Shown one piece after another: positions 1 to 6,163 of a DNA stretch of 9,130 nucleotides. The translations under genes were made by a program, and so were the position numbers. Source of the DNA: Clostridiales bacterium (GTDB lineage: Bacteria; Bacillota; Clostridia; Oscillospirales; QAMX01); contig QAMX01000028.1 in assembly GCA_003149835.1 (NCBI GenBank), positions 1-9,130 on the forward strand, given 5' to 3'. Position 1 is the first letter of the stretch. Every line of letters starts with the position of its first letter. Below the pieces are notes generated by a model, which made no database searches, had not been told where the DNA came from, and saw only the letters and a program-made list of their open reading frames with translations.

Positions 1-966
1 GTTGCGGATTCCGACGCGCTGAAAGCGGGCTATGTGAGAACGAGCGTCAACGGCCTGCCGGCGACGATTCACGACAACAACACGGTTATCAAGGTGTACT
101 ACGCGACGAAGACGATTCCGAGCGTCTCCTACACGATCATTCACGAGTACTACACGTCCACCGACGGCGGTGAACCTGTGAAGGACGGCGAGACGAGCGG
201 CAACGGAAGCGCGCCGCTCGGCACGACGATTACAGGCTCCGATATTGCCAAGCAGCTGACCTACGGCGACAATACCTACGCCTATGTTTCCGCTGACCCG
301 GCAAGCATCACCCTGAGCGAAGAGAACGGCAGCTACACGATCACGCTCCGCTACGAGCGTTCGACCGAGACGCCGACGCCCCCGCCGGTGGATGAGGACG
401 ACTACTTCTACAAGATCGTTTACCACTACACCAAGTATATGGGCGACACCGTAATCGATTCCGGCAGCAAGAGCGTCGGCCCGTATAACGGATACAAGAA
501 CCAGATCGTTTCCGCCAATCCGGATAACCACACCGATTATAACGGCGAAACCTATGCGTTTGTCGGCGGCGCAACCGAGATGAAGCTGACGAACGCGAAC
601 GCGCTCCATGTTCTGGACATCTACTTCGAGCTGAGACTGGATCCGCCGGTGACCACGCCGCCGGTGACGGAGCCGGAAACCACCGAGCCGCCGGAGACGA
701 CCGAGCCGGAGATTGAGATCACCGAGTCCTCGGTGCCGCTCGATCCGCCGGAAACGACGACTGAGCCTCCGATGACCGAGCCGGCCGAGACGACGACGGA
801 ACCGGAGATCGACATCGACGATCCCGACGTTCCGCTCGATCCGGGCGGAGATATCCCCGACACGAGCGATTCTTCCAACATCGCGCTGTTTGCGGCGACC
901 GCGGTTCTCTCTGCCATGGGTCTTGTGGTTCTGACCTTCCGCGGCAGAAAGAAAGGCAAAAAGTAA
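1..966 (+). CDS. Sortase-anchored surface protein, C-terminal part (5' end outside window)
   Basis: The reading frame is already open at base 1 and ends with TAA at 964-966, so this is the 3' part of a longer gene; the GTG at 34 has no convincing ribosome site and is probably internal. Two related domains of about 75-80 residues are visible (about 127-360 and 400-635). Each opens with an aromatic beta-strand (YTIIHEYY, FYKIVYHY), has a middle Tyr-Ala-(Tyr/Phe)-Val strand, and closes with a strand such as YTITLRYE or LDIYFEL. This pattern resembles MucBP-like or other beta-rich adhesin repeats, but I cannot assign a family. The tail of another such domain (VIKVYYA) precedes them. A Pro/Thr/Glu stalk (about 637-850) leads to a sorting signal: IPDTSD at 853-870, a hydrophobic helix at about 877-939, then a basic tail (RGRKKGKK). 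The protein is therefore expected to be wall-anchored and exposed. The sortase gene just downstream is its likely partner (inference). The ligand is unknown. Confidence 0.85.
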   Translation, partial: VADSDALKAGYVRTSVNGLPATIHDNNTVIKVYYATKTIPSVSYTIIHEYYTSTDGGEPVKDGETSGNGSAPLGTTITGSDIAKQLTYGDNTYAYVSADPASITLSEENGSYTITLRYERSTETPTPPPVDEDDYFYKIVYHYTKYMGDTVIDSGSKSVGPYNGYKNQIVSANPDNHTDYNGETYAFVGGATEMKLTNANALHVLDIYFELRLDPPVTTPPVTEPETTEPPETTEPEIEITESSVPLDPPETTTEPPMTEPAETTTEPEIDIDDPDVPLDPGGDIPDTSDSSNIALFAATAVLSAMGLVVLTFRGRKKGKK

Positions 967-989
967 TCTGCGCGAAGCGCTGAGATAAA

Positions 990-1033
990 CGAACCGGCGG
1001 GGAAGCGAAATGTTCCCCGCCGATTCGTTTTTT
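990..1033 (+). terminator. Rho-independent terminator of the surface-protein gene
   Basis: A 15-bp stem pairs 990-1004 with 1013-1027 with a single mismatch. Its core is CGGCGGGGAA against TTCCCCGCCG, the loop is 8 nt, and six T follow at 1028-1033. It lies 24 bases after the stop codon and separates the surface protein from the sortase transcript. Confidence 0.9.
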
Positions 1034-1069
1034 CTGTGGAAAAGTTCGGAAACGGCTCAATGCGGCGGA

Positions 1070-1098
1070 TAGCATTTTGGGGCTGAATATGCTATAAT
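1070..1098 (+). promoter_or_regulatory. Extended -10 promoter for the sortase gene
   Basis: A perfect TATAAT at 1093-1098 is preceded by TGC (1090-1092), giving an extended -10 element (TGnTATAAT). The 17-nt-spaced -35 position (1070-1075, TAGCAT) is poor, as is usual for extended -10 promoters. It sits just after the terminator and about 100 bases before the sortase start, leaving a leader of roughly 90 nt in which I see no clear regulatory RNA. Confidence 0.7.
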
Positions 1099-1197
1099 AG
1101 AGTTGATCAAGCCTGCGAACCCTCGTGGACGCGGAACGACAGAAACGGCTTTTTCCGGCAGGTCGGCCCGACTTGCAGCGGATTTGATTGGAGAAGC

Positions 1198-2070
1198 ATG
1201 GACAAGGGAAAAATCATTCGGCTGACGCTGATGACGCTGTTCGCCGCGGTATTTTGCTACTCGGCGGTGAAGCTGATCGGCATTTGGACGACATACAGCG
1301 AAAACGAAAAAATTTACGACGACGCGGCGGAGCAGTTTCTGATCTATACCACCCCCGCCGGTAGCGGTGAGGAACCTTCGCCTCCGGATACGACTGCCGC
1401 GCCGCCGCAAACGGAGACAGACGAAAGCGGCGGAACCGCGCCGTCCGGGACGGTATCGGAGCCGGAGACGGCTGAGACGCCGCCGGAGACGAGCGCGCCG
1501 CCGCCGGCTGCGCCGGATTTTGCGCCGGACTGGGCGGCGCTCCGAGCGGTCAACCCCGACATCGGCGGCTGGATCTGGCAGTCGGGCACGACGATCAACT
1601 ACCCGCTTTTAAAAGGCGAGGATAACGAAGAATACCTCCGAACCACCTACAACCACAAATCCAGCAAGCTCGGCAGCATTTTTCTCGACTACCGCTCGGA
1701 GCTTGGCGGGCGCAACGCCGTCATCTACGGGCACAACGCCGGAAACGGCAAGATGTTCGCCACGCTCGTCAAATACAAAAGCCGCGCCTATTACGACGCA
1801 AACCCGTATTTTTATATCATGACCGAAGCGGGCACGAAGAAATACCAGATCTTTGCGGCCTATCAGGTCACGACCGACAGCGACACCTATACGTTCGCCT
1901 TTGAGGACGACGCGGCGTATGAGGCGTATCTGAGCAAAATCCTCATGCGCAGCGCCTACAATACCGGCGTAACGGTCGGCGCGGGCGACGAGATCGTCAC
2001 CCTTTCGACCTGCACCAATACCGGCAAACAGATCCGCTTTGTCGTTCACGCCAAGCGGATCGAAGGATAG
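1198..2070 (+). CDS. srtB: Class B sortase
   Basis: A 290-residue membrane-anchored cysteine transpeptidase that cleaves sorting signals of secreted proteins and joins them to peptidoglycan or to other subunits. An N-terminal signal-anchor helix lies at about residues 7-30. An unusually long Pro/Thr/Glu/Ser/Ala-rich linker follows at about 51-107, then the sortase beta-barrel from about 108. The catalytic residues are visible: His179 in AVIYGHN, Cys272 in VTLSTC, and Arg280 in KQIRFVVH. The WIWQSGTTINYPLLKG and SIFLDYRSE segments are typical of class B enzymes. The ATG at 1198 is chosen for GGAGAA at 1190-1195 and because the signal anchor starts directly after it. The gene has its own extended -10 promoter and follows a gene whose product ends in a sorting signal, suggesting an enzyme-substrate pair. 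Class B sortases can serve heme uptake, pili or general anchoring; nothing here indicates heme uptake. Confidence 0.93.
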   Translation: MDKGKIIRLTLMTLFAAVFCYSAVKLIGIWTTYSENEKIYDDAAEQFLIYTTPAGSGEEPSPPDTTAAPPQTETDESGGTAPSGTVSEPETAETPPETSAPPPAAPDFAPDWAALRAVNPDIGGWIWQSGTTINYPLLKGEDNEEYLRTTYNHKSSKLGSIFLDYRSELGGRNAVIYGHNAGNGKMFATLVKYKSRAYYDANPYFYIMTEAGTKKYQIFAAYQVTTDSDTYTFAFEDDAAYEAYLSKILMRSAYNTGVTVGAGDEIVTLSTCTNTGKQIRFVVHAKRIEG

Positions 2071-2159
2071 ACCGGCTGGGAGAGCGGAATCAAAGCGGCC
2101 GTCAGGGTTGGAAAAGGGGATCCTAAACCCGTGAAACCGAAAGATAAAGGGAGCGCGTT

Positions 2160-3185
2160 ATGAAAAAGACACTCTCGCCGGCGTATATCTCCGGCTTTTG
2201 CTACGAGCTTTCGCTGATTTTAAAAGCGGGCATCCCGCTGGCCGAGGGCGTTTCGCTGATCGCCGAAAACGAGCGGGACAAACGGGTCAAAGCCGCGCTG
2301 ACCGGCGTCTGCGGGCAGCTTGAACTGGGCGAGCGCTTTTCCGACGCGGCCGCGGCCGCGGGGATTTTTCCGAAATATATGCTCGACATGATCGATATCG
2401 GCGAAAAGACCGGCAAGCTCGAAGCGGTGACGCTCGCGCTTTCCGGCTACTATGACCGCCGCGAGAGCATTTCCAAAACGGTGAGGAACGCCGTGGTCTA
2501 TCCGGCGATCCTTTTGGTGATGATGCTGTTTGTCGTCGTCGTGCTGGTGACAAAGGTCATGCCGATCTTTGCGGACGTGTTCGCGCAGCTCGGCGGCTCG
2601 ATGTCGCCGGTGGCGGTTTCGATTCTGCGCTTCGGCGAGGGGCTGAGCCGAAACTGGGAAATCCCGGCGCTGATCTTCGCGGGGCTGCTCGCCGCGGGTC
2701 TGGTTCTGGCGCGCGTCCCGGCCGTGCGCGGGAAATTCGGCTCCCTGACGTTTTCCTTCCACCTCGGCAAGACGGTCGCCTCGGCGCAGTTCGCCTCGGC
2801 AATGGCGATGACGATGACGGGCGGGCTCGACATGGAGGAATCGCTGGAAATGGCCGAACGCGTGACCGCCAACGCGAAAATGCGCGCGAGGATCCGGCGC
2901 TGCCGGTCCCTGTGCGGCGAAGGGCAAAGCTTCGGCGACGCGGTGACGAAGAGCGGCGTGCTGTCGCCGCTCAACGCGCAGATGCTGGCCGTCGGGATCC
3001 GCGCCGGCAGCGGCGATACGGTGATGGAGGAAATCGCGCGGCGCAGCGAGCAGGAGGTCGCCGAGGAGACCGAGGCGGCGCTCTCCCGCGTTGAGCCGGC
3101 GATCGTGATTGTGATGACCGTGCTCGTCGCGGCGATTTTGATTTCGGTGATGATTCCGCTGATGTCGATCATGTCGGCGATTTGA
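2160..3185 (+). CDS. Type II secretion / type IV pilus inner-membrane platform protein (GspF/PilC/ComGB family)
   Basis: This 341-residue protein would form the cytoplasmic-membrane platform that couples a pilus ATPase to (pseudo)pilin assembly. Two GspF-type domains are present: the first at about residues 10-132, with the signature FPKYMLDMIDIGEKTGKLE (70-88), and the second at about 205-330, with LSPLNAQMLAVGIRAGSGD (268-286) as the equivalent. Hydrophobic helices lie at about 112-133, 168-186 and 313-336, the usual three-helix layout. Family members are often near 400 residues; this one lacks most of the N-terminal cytoplasmic extension, as in ComGB-like proteins. The ATG start is supported by GGGAG at 2149-2153, six bases upstream. 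It is the first gene of a same-strand operon running to the PilT-like ATPase. I see no clear promoter in the 89 bases between the sortase and this gene, so co-transcription with the sortase is possible. Confidence 0.92.
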   Translation: MKKTLSPAYISGFCYELSLILKAGIPLAEGVSLIAENERDKRVKAALTGVCGQLELGERFSDAAAAAGIFPKYMLDMIDIGEKTGKLEAVTLALSGYYDRRESISKTVRNAVVYPAILLVMMLFVVVVLVTKVMPIFADVFAQLGGSMSPVAVSILRFGEGLSRNWEIPALIFAGLLAAGLVLARVPAVRGKFGSLTFSFHLGKTVASAQFASAMAMTMTGGLDMEESLEMAERVTANAKMRARIRRCRSLCGEGQSFGDAVTKSGVLSPLNAQMLAVGIRAGSGDTVMEEIARRSEQEVAEETEAALSRVEPAIVIVMTVLVAAILISVMIPLMSIMSAI

Positions 3186-3207
3186 GGCGGAGGCGGAGAA
3201 AAGGGCT

Positions 3208-3516
3208 ATGAAAAAGGCATTCGGAACCTTTTGGCAGAACCTGCTCTCGCTGCTGCTGTTTGCCGTCGTCGCGGCCTGCGTGCTGGTCGGCGTGTCGAAC
3301 GCGGCGGAGAAAAACGCCGAGGCGGAGCTGAACGCCGCCTATGACAGCATCCGGCGCGCCGTCGTCACTTGCTACGCCGTCGAGGGCAGCTATCCGGAGA
3401 GCTATGAATATTTGAAGCGGCATTACGGCGTGCGCGTCGACGAGGAAAAATACGCCGTGATGTACAGCGTATTTGCCTCCAACATTATGCCGGACGTGAC
3501 GATTTTAAAACGGTGA
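3208..3516 (+). CDS. Small pseudopilin-like protein (GspG/pilin-like fold, no canonical cleavage site)
   Basis: A 102-residue protein with a short basic N-terminus (MKK), one hydrophobic helix at about residues 11-30, then an amphipathic helix running into RAVVTCYAVEGSYPESYEYL (50-69). That last segment resembles the post-helix region of type II pseudopilins and type IV pilins, where an 'A...Y...G.YP....L' pattern follows the N-terminal helix. The N-terminus lacks both the Gly before the cleavage site and the Glu at +5 of classical prepilins, so processing is doubtful. The ATG follows GGAG at 3195-3198, nine bases upstream, and lies 22 bases after the gspF-like stop. A role as a minor pseudopilin or membrane assembly factor is inferred from fold-like features and operon position; no family is assigned with certainty. 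Confidence 0.7.
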   Translation: MKKAFGTFWQNLLSLLLFAVVAACVLVGVSNAAEKNAEAELNAAYDSIRRAVVTCYAVEGSYPESYEYLKRHYGVRVDEEKYAVMYSVFASNIMPDVTILKR

Positions 3517-3573
3517 CAGGCGGCGGGGCATGTACAGCGGCAGTCGACATTGTGTGAAGGGGGCGCGGCGGCA

Positions 3574-4065
3574 GTGAGAAAAACGCAAAACACGGCGTCA
3601 GTCGATTTGGCGGCGGCGCTGATCCTTTTCTGCGTCTACGCCGGCTGCGTGCTGCTGTGCCTGATGATGGGCGCCAACGTCTACCGCCGCACCGTAGACG
3701 AGATCGACGCGCGCTTCGGAGAGCGGACGACGCTGGCCTATCTGACGGCGCGCGTGCGCGCCTATAACGGCAGCGGCATGATCCGTATCACGCAGTTCGG
3801 CGACGGCGCGGCGCTGGAAATGACCGAAACGCTGGACGGGATCGACTTTGTCACGACGATCTACTGCCATGACGGCAGCCTCTGCGAGCTGTACGCCGAG
3901 GCGGGGCTGCGCTTTTCGCCGGAGGACGGCGAGGCCGTCGCGCCTGCGGAGGGGCTTTCGTTTCAAATGGCGGGCGACGGCCTGTTGGAGATTTCGGTAA
4001 CGGGCAACGGCGGCCGCGCGGCCGCGCTCGTCGCAACGGTCGGCGCGCAGGATGAGAGGACATAG
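3574..4065 (+). CDS. DUF4860-like membrane protein, probable ComGF/GspJ-type minor pseudopilin
   Basis: A 163-residue protein with a basic N-terminus, one transmembrane helix at about residues 11-33, and a predicted extracytoplasmic domain. After the helix it continues with VYRRTVDEIDARFGERTTLAYLTARVR, then alternating strands (MIRITQF, ALEMTETL, DFVTTIYCHDGSL). This order, a helix, then a 'YL...R' segment, then beta-strands, is reminiscent of ComGF/GspJ minor pseudopilins. The overall look also matches DUF4860 proteins of Clostridia as I remember them; that assignment is from memory. I choose the GTG at 3574, placed 10 bases after GAAGGGGG (3556-3563). The in-frame TTG at 3550 would add eight residues encoded by the ribosome site itself. 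The stop is one base before the next gene's ATG. The function is inferred from context: a minor component of the pilus-like machine. Confidence 0.75.
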   Translation: MRKTQNTASVDLAAALILFCVYAGCVLLCLMMGANVYRRTVDEIDARFGERTTLAYLTARVRAYNGSGMIRITQFGDGAALEMTETLDGIDFVTTIYCHDGSLCELYAEAGLRFSPEDGEAVAPAEGLSFQMAGDGLLEISVTGNGGRAAALVATVGAQDERT

Positions 4066-4066
4066 T

Positions 4067-4522
4067 ATGAGGAGATCGGGACGCTCCAAAACGACGCTGT
4101 TTTTAATCGAGCTGATTGTCGCCGTCGGCGTGTTTTCGCTTTGCGCCGCCGTGTGTCTGAGCCTGTTTGCGTCGGCAAAGCGCATGACGGCGGAGAGTAC
4201 GGCGCTGAACGGCGCTGCGCTGTCGGCGCAGTCGGCGGCCGAATGCTTTAAGGCCGAGTCGGGCGATCTGGCGCGCTGCGCCGCTGTGCTCGGCGCGGAA
4301 ATGGATGAAAACGGCGCTGCGCTGCGGATTTATTATGACGAACAGTGGCGGATAACCGGCGCGGCCGAAGCGGCCTATGTGCTGACGCTGTCGGCGCGGC
4401 CCTCGGCCGGCGCGGCGGCGTCTCCGGTTCGGACGGCGGCGGTTTCCGTGACGGCCTGCGGCGAAGAGCGGCCGCTGATGGAGATCACCGCGTCCGGCTA
4501 TACGGGGGAGGCGGCGCGATGA
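4067..4522 (+). CDS. Prepilin-like protein with LFLIEL helix (GspH/ComGD-like minor pseudopilin)
   Basis: A 151-residue protein whose N-terminus is basic (RRSGRSK) and followed by TTLFLIELIVAVGVFSL, a recognisable type IV prepilin methylation helix with the conserved Glu (residue 15). If that Glu is +5, the -1 residue is Thr10 instead of the usual Gly, so processing by a normal prepilin peptidase is uncertain. The rest is Ala-rich, with predicted strands (LRIYYDEQWRI, YVLTLSARP, VRTAAVSVTACG) fitting a pseudopilin head domain. The ATG at 4067 is preferred over the in-frame ATG at 4052, because GAGAGG at 4055-4060 gives a 6-base spacing to 4067 and the 4052 codon lies inside the upstream gene. 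Its stop overlaps the next start (ATGA at 4519-4522), implying translational coupling. It likely belongs to the short pilus or pseudopilus tip. Confidence 0.8.
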   Translation: MRRSGRSKTTLFLIELIVAVGVFSLCAAVCLSLFASAKRMTAESTALNGAALSAQSAAECFKAESGDLARCAAVLGAEMDENGAALRIYYDEQWRITGAAEAAYVLTLSARPSAGAAASPVRTAAVSVTACGEERPLMEITASGYTGEAAR

Positions 4523-4956
4523 CGGAAAAGCGGGAGATGAAGCTGCATGTCGGCAGCGCGACGATTGTGACGGTGTTCGCCGTGCTGTGTATGACGATCT
4601 TCGCGGTCCTGACGCTGCTTTCGGCGAATTCTGAGAAAAAGCTGGCGCAGGCCGCCGCCGATTCGACGGCCGCGTATTACGCCGCCGAGGCGCGCGCCTA
4701 TGAAACGCTCGCCGCGGTCGCGGCGATTCAACCGCGCGAGCCGGAGGCGTTTCGCAGATTGCTGCCCGAGGCCGTGGTCTCAGAGGAGCGGGACGGCGCG
4801 GTTGTGATGACATGGGCGGAGCCAATCGACGAAAAACGCCTGCTCTCCGTCCGCGCCGTCATGCGCGGCGGGGCGATTGCCGTGGATGCCCTGCGCGTGA
4901 CGGACGCGGGCACATGGTCGCCGGATACGGATATCAAGCTCTGGGACGGCGAATGA
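4519..4956 (+). CDS. Single-helix protein of the pilus-like operon (PilX/GspK-like candidate)
   Basis: A 145-residue protein with one hydrophobic helix at about residues 14-35 and a short cytoplasmic head (MTEKREMKLHVGS). The segment after the helix (KKLAQAAADSTAAYYAAEARAYETLA, about 40-65) resembles the post-helix region of PilX/GspK-type minor pilins, where 'YYAAEA' is common. The rest may form a small beta domain (AVVMTWAEPI, LLSVRAVMRGGAIAVDALRV). I find no G-F-T-L-I-E-type processing site. The ATG at 4519 lies 7 bases after GGGGGAGG (4504-4511) and overlaps the previous stop by 4 bases; in-frame codons further upstream lie within the previous gene and are not needed. The order is typical of an operon of minor pseudopilins. 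The family assignment is tentative; the membrane topology and operon membership are firmer. Confidence 0.75.
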   Translation: MTEKREMKLHVGSATIVTVFAVLCMTIFAVLTLLSANSEKKLAQAAADSTAAYYAAEARAYETLAAVAAIQPREPEAFRRLLPEAVVSEERDGAVVMTWAEPIDEKRLLSVRAVMRGGAIAVDALRVTDAGTWSPDTDIKLWDGE

Positions 4957-5057
4957 AAAAACGGCGAAGCGATACGGTTCCCCGCAGAAAAATCGATCTG
5001 CGCGTGCGCCGGCGAAACGGCGGGCGCGGCGCTCAGAGAGGAGTTACCATTTTATGA
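4953..5057 (+). CDS. Possible 34-residue very basic peptide, coupled on both sides
   Basis: This is an open frame of 34 codons. Its ATG overlaps the upstream stop (ATGA at 4953-4956) and its TGA overlaps the pilT start (ATGA at 5054-5057). Ten Arg and three Lys make it strongly basic, and it has no membrane helix. The final residues, GAQRGVTIL, resemble the end of a prepilin leader (basic stretch, then Gly, then a VTIL-type start of the mature helix), but the helix itself is absent. It may be a real coupled peptide, the remnant of a lost prepilin gene, or a chance frame in a 97-base spacer. The ribosome site before it is weak (GGGACGG), whereas pilT has its own GAGGAG at 5038-5043 and does not need the coupling. 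Confidence 0.35.
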   Translation: MKKRRSDTVPRRKIDLRVRRRNGGRGAQRGVTIL

Positions 5058-6118
5058 CCGAGATTCAGACCATGCTGGACGGCGCCGTCCGGAGCGGCGC
5101 GTCGGATATTTTCATCGTCGCCGGTTTTCCCGTGGCGTTTAAGCAGAACGGACGGATTTCCCCGCAGGGGGAGGAGCGCATCCTGCCCGACCGCTCGGAG
5201 GCGCTGATTACAAAGCTCTACCAGCTTGCCGGCCGCGATATGGAGCGCTTTCTGCGCACAGGAGACGACGATTTTTCCTTTTCGATCCCGAAGCTCTCGC
5301 GTTTCCGCGTCAGCGCCTATAAGCAGCGCAGCTCGCTGGCGGCGGTCATCCGCGTCGTCTCGTTCGGCATCCCCGATTACCGCGCCCTGCATATCCCCGA
5401 AACGGTCATGGACGCGGCCGAGCGCACCAAGGGCCTGATCCTCGTCACCGGCTCGGCCGGAAGCGGCAAATCGACGACGCTCGCCTGTCTCATCGACCGC
5501 ATTAACGAGACGCGCAGCGGCCACATCATCACGCTCGAAGACCCGATTGAATACCTGCACCGCAACAAAAAAAGCATTGTCAGCCAGCGCGAGATCGAGC
5601 TGGACACCGAGAATTACGTCTCGGCGCTGCGGGCGGCGCTGCGGCAGGCGCCCGACGTCATCTTCGTCGGCGAGATGCGCGACTATGAGACGATCAGGAC
5701 CGCGATGACGGCGGCGGAGACGGGGCATCTCGTCATCTCGACGCTGCACACCGTCGGCGCGGCCAGCACCATCGACCGCATCATCGACGTGTTTCCGCCC
5801 AATCAGCAGCCGCAGATCCGCATTCAGCTCTCCATGCTGCTGCAATCGGTGTTTTCCCAGCAGCTGATCCCGACGCTTGACGGCGCGGTTTATCCGGCTT
5901 TTGAGATTCTCCACGCCAACAACGCCGTGCGGAATATGATCCGCGACGCCAAAATCCACCAGCTCGACACGCTGATCGCCTCTTCGGCGGCGGAGGGCAT
6001 GGCGACGATGGACGCGAGCCTTCTGGCGCTGTATAAAAACGGAATCATCAGCGAAAGCGCCGCGCTGCGTCACGCTGTGAACCTCGAACTGTTGCAGAAA
6101 AAAATCCGCATATCGTAA
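5054..6118 (+). CDS. pilT: PilT-type type IV pilus ATPase (retraction-family)
   Basis: A 354-residue cytoplasmic hexameric ATPase of the secretion ATPase superfamily; PilT members normally power pilus retraction. The N-terminal PAS-like half carries SGASDIFIVAGFPVAFKQNG (14-33), matching the 'GASDlHl..G..p..R..G' start of PilT. In the C-terminal half I see Walker A GSAGSGKST (133-141), the Asp box TLEDPIEY (160-167), Walker B DVIFVGEMRD (201-210) with catalytic Glu207, and the His box ETGHLVISTLHT (222-233). AVRNMIRD (291-298) corresponds to the AIRNLIRE motif that marks PilT over PilB. The length is normal for PilT and no zinc-binding Cys cluster of PilB is present. GAGGAG at 5038-5043 is ten bases before the ATG. 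It is the last gene of the pilus-like block and the only ATPase in it, so it may drive assembly as well as retraction (inference). Confidence 0.95.
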   Translation: MTEIQTMLDGAVRSGASDIFIVAGFPVAFKQNGRISPQGEERILPDRSEALITKLYQLAGRDMERFLRTGDDDFSFSIPKLSRFRVSAYKQRSSLAAVIRVVSFGIPDYRALHIPETVMDAAERTKGLILVTGSAGSGKSTTLACLIDRINETRSGHIITLEDPIEYLHRNKKSIVSQREIELDTENYVSALRAALRQAPDVIFVGEMRDYETIRTAMTAAETGHLVISTLHTVGAASTIDRIIDVFPPNQQPQIRIQLSMLLQSVFSQQLIPTLDGAVYPAFEILHANNAVRNMIRDAKIHQLDTLIASSAAEGMATMDASLLALYKNGIISESAALRHAVNLELLQKKIRIS

Positions 6119-6122
6119 AATA

Positions 6123-6152
6123 TCCGCCCGCCGTGGCTTTGAAGCGGGCGGA
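6123..6152 (+). other. Hairpin next to the ribosome site of the transglutaminase lipoprotein gene
   Basis: A 9-bp perfect stem pairs TCCGCCCGC (6123-6131) with GCGGGCGGA (6144-6152), with a 12-nt loop. It lies between pilT and the next gene. No T-run follows, so it is not a standard terminator. Its 3' arm ends one base before the strong GGGAGG ribosome site (6153-6158). It could stabilise an mRNA end, attenuate transcription weakly or affect initiation; no role is shown. Confidence 0.4.
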
Positions 6153-6163
6153 GGGAGGAACCC

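Noticed and set aside
2220..2927. A minus-strand open frame opposite the gspF-like gene
   Set aside because: Its His/Arg-rich composition without motifs is typical of a shadow of a GC-rich coding region; the plus strand encodes a clear GspF/PilC protein.
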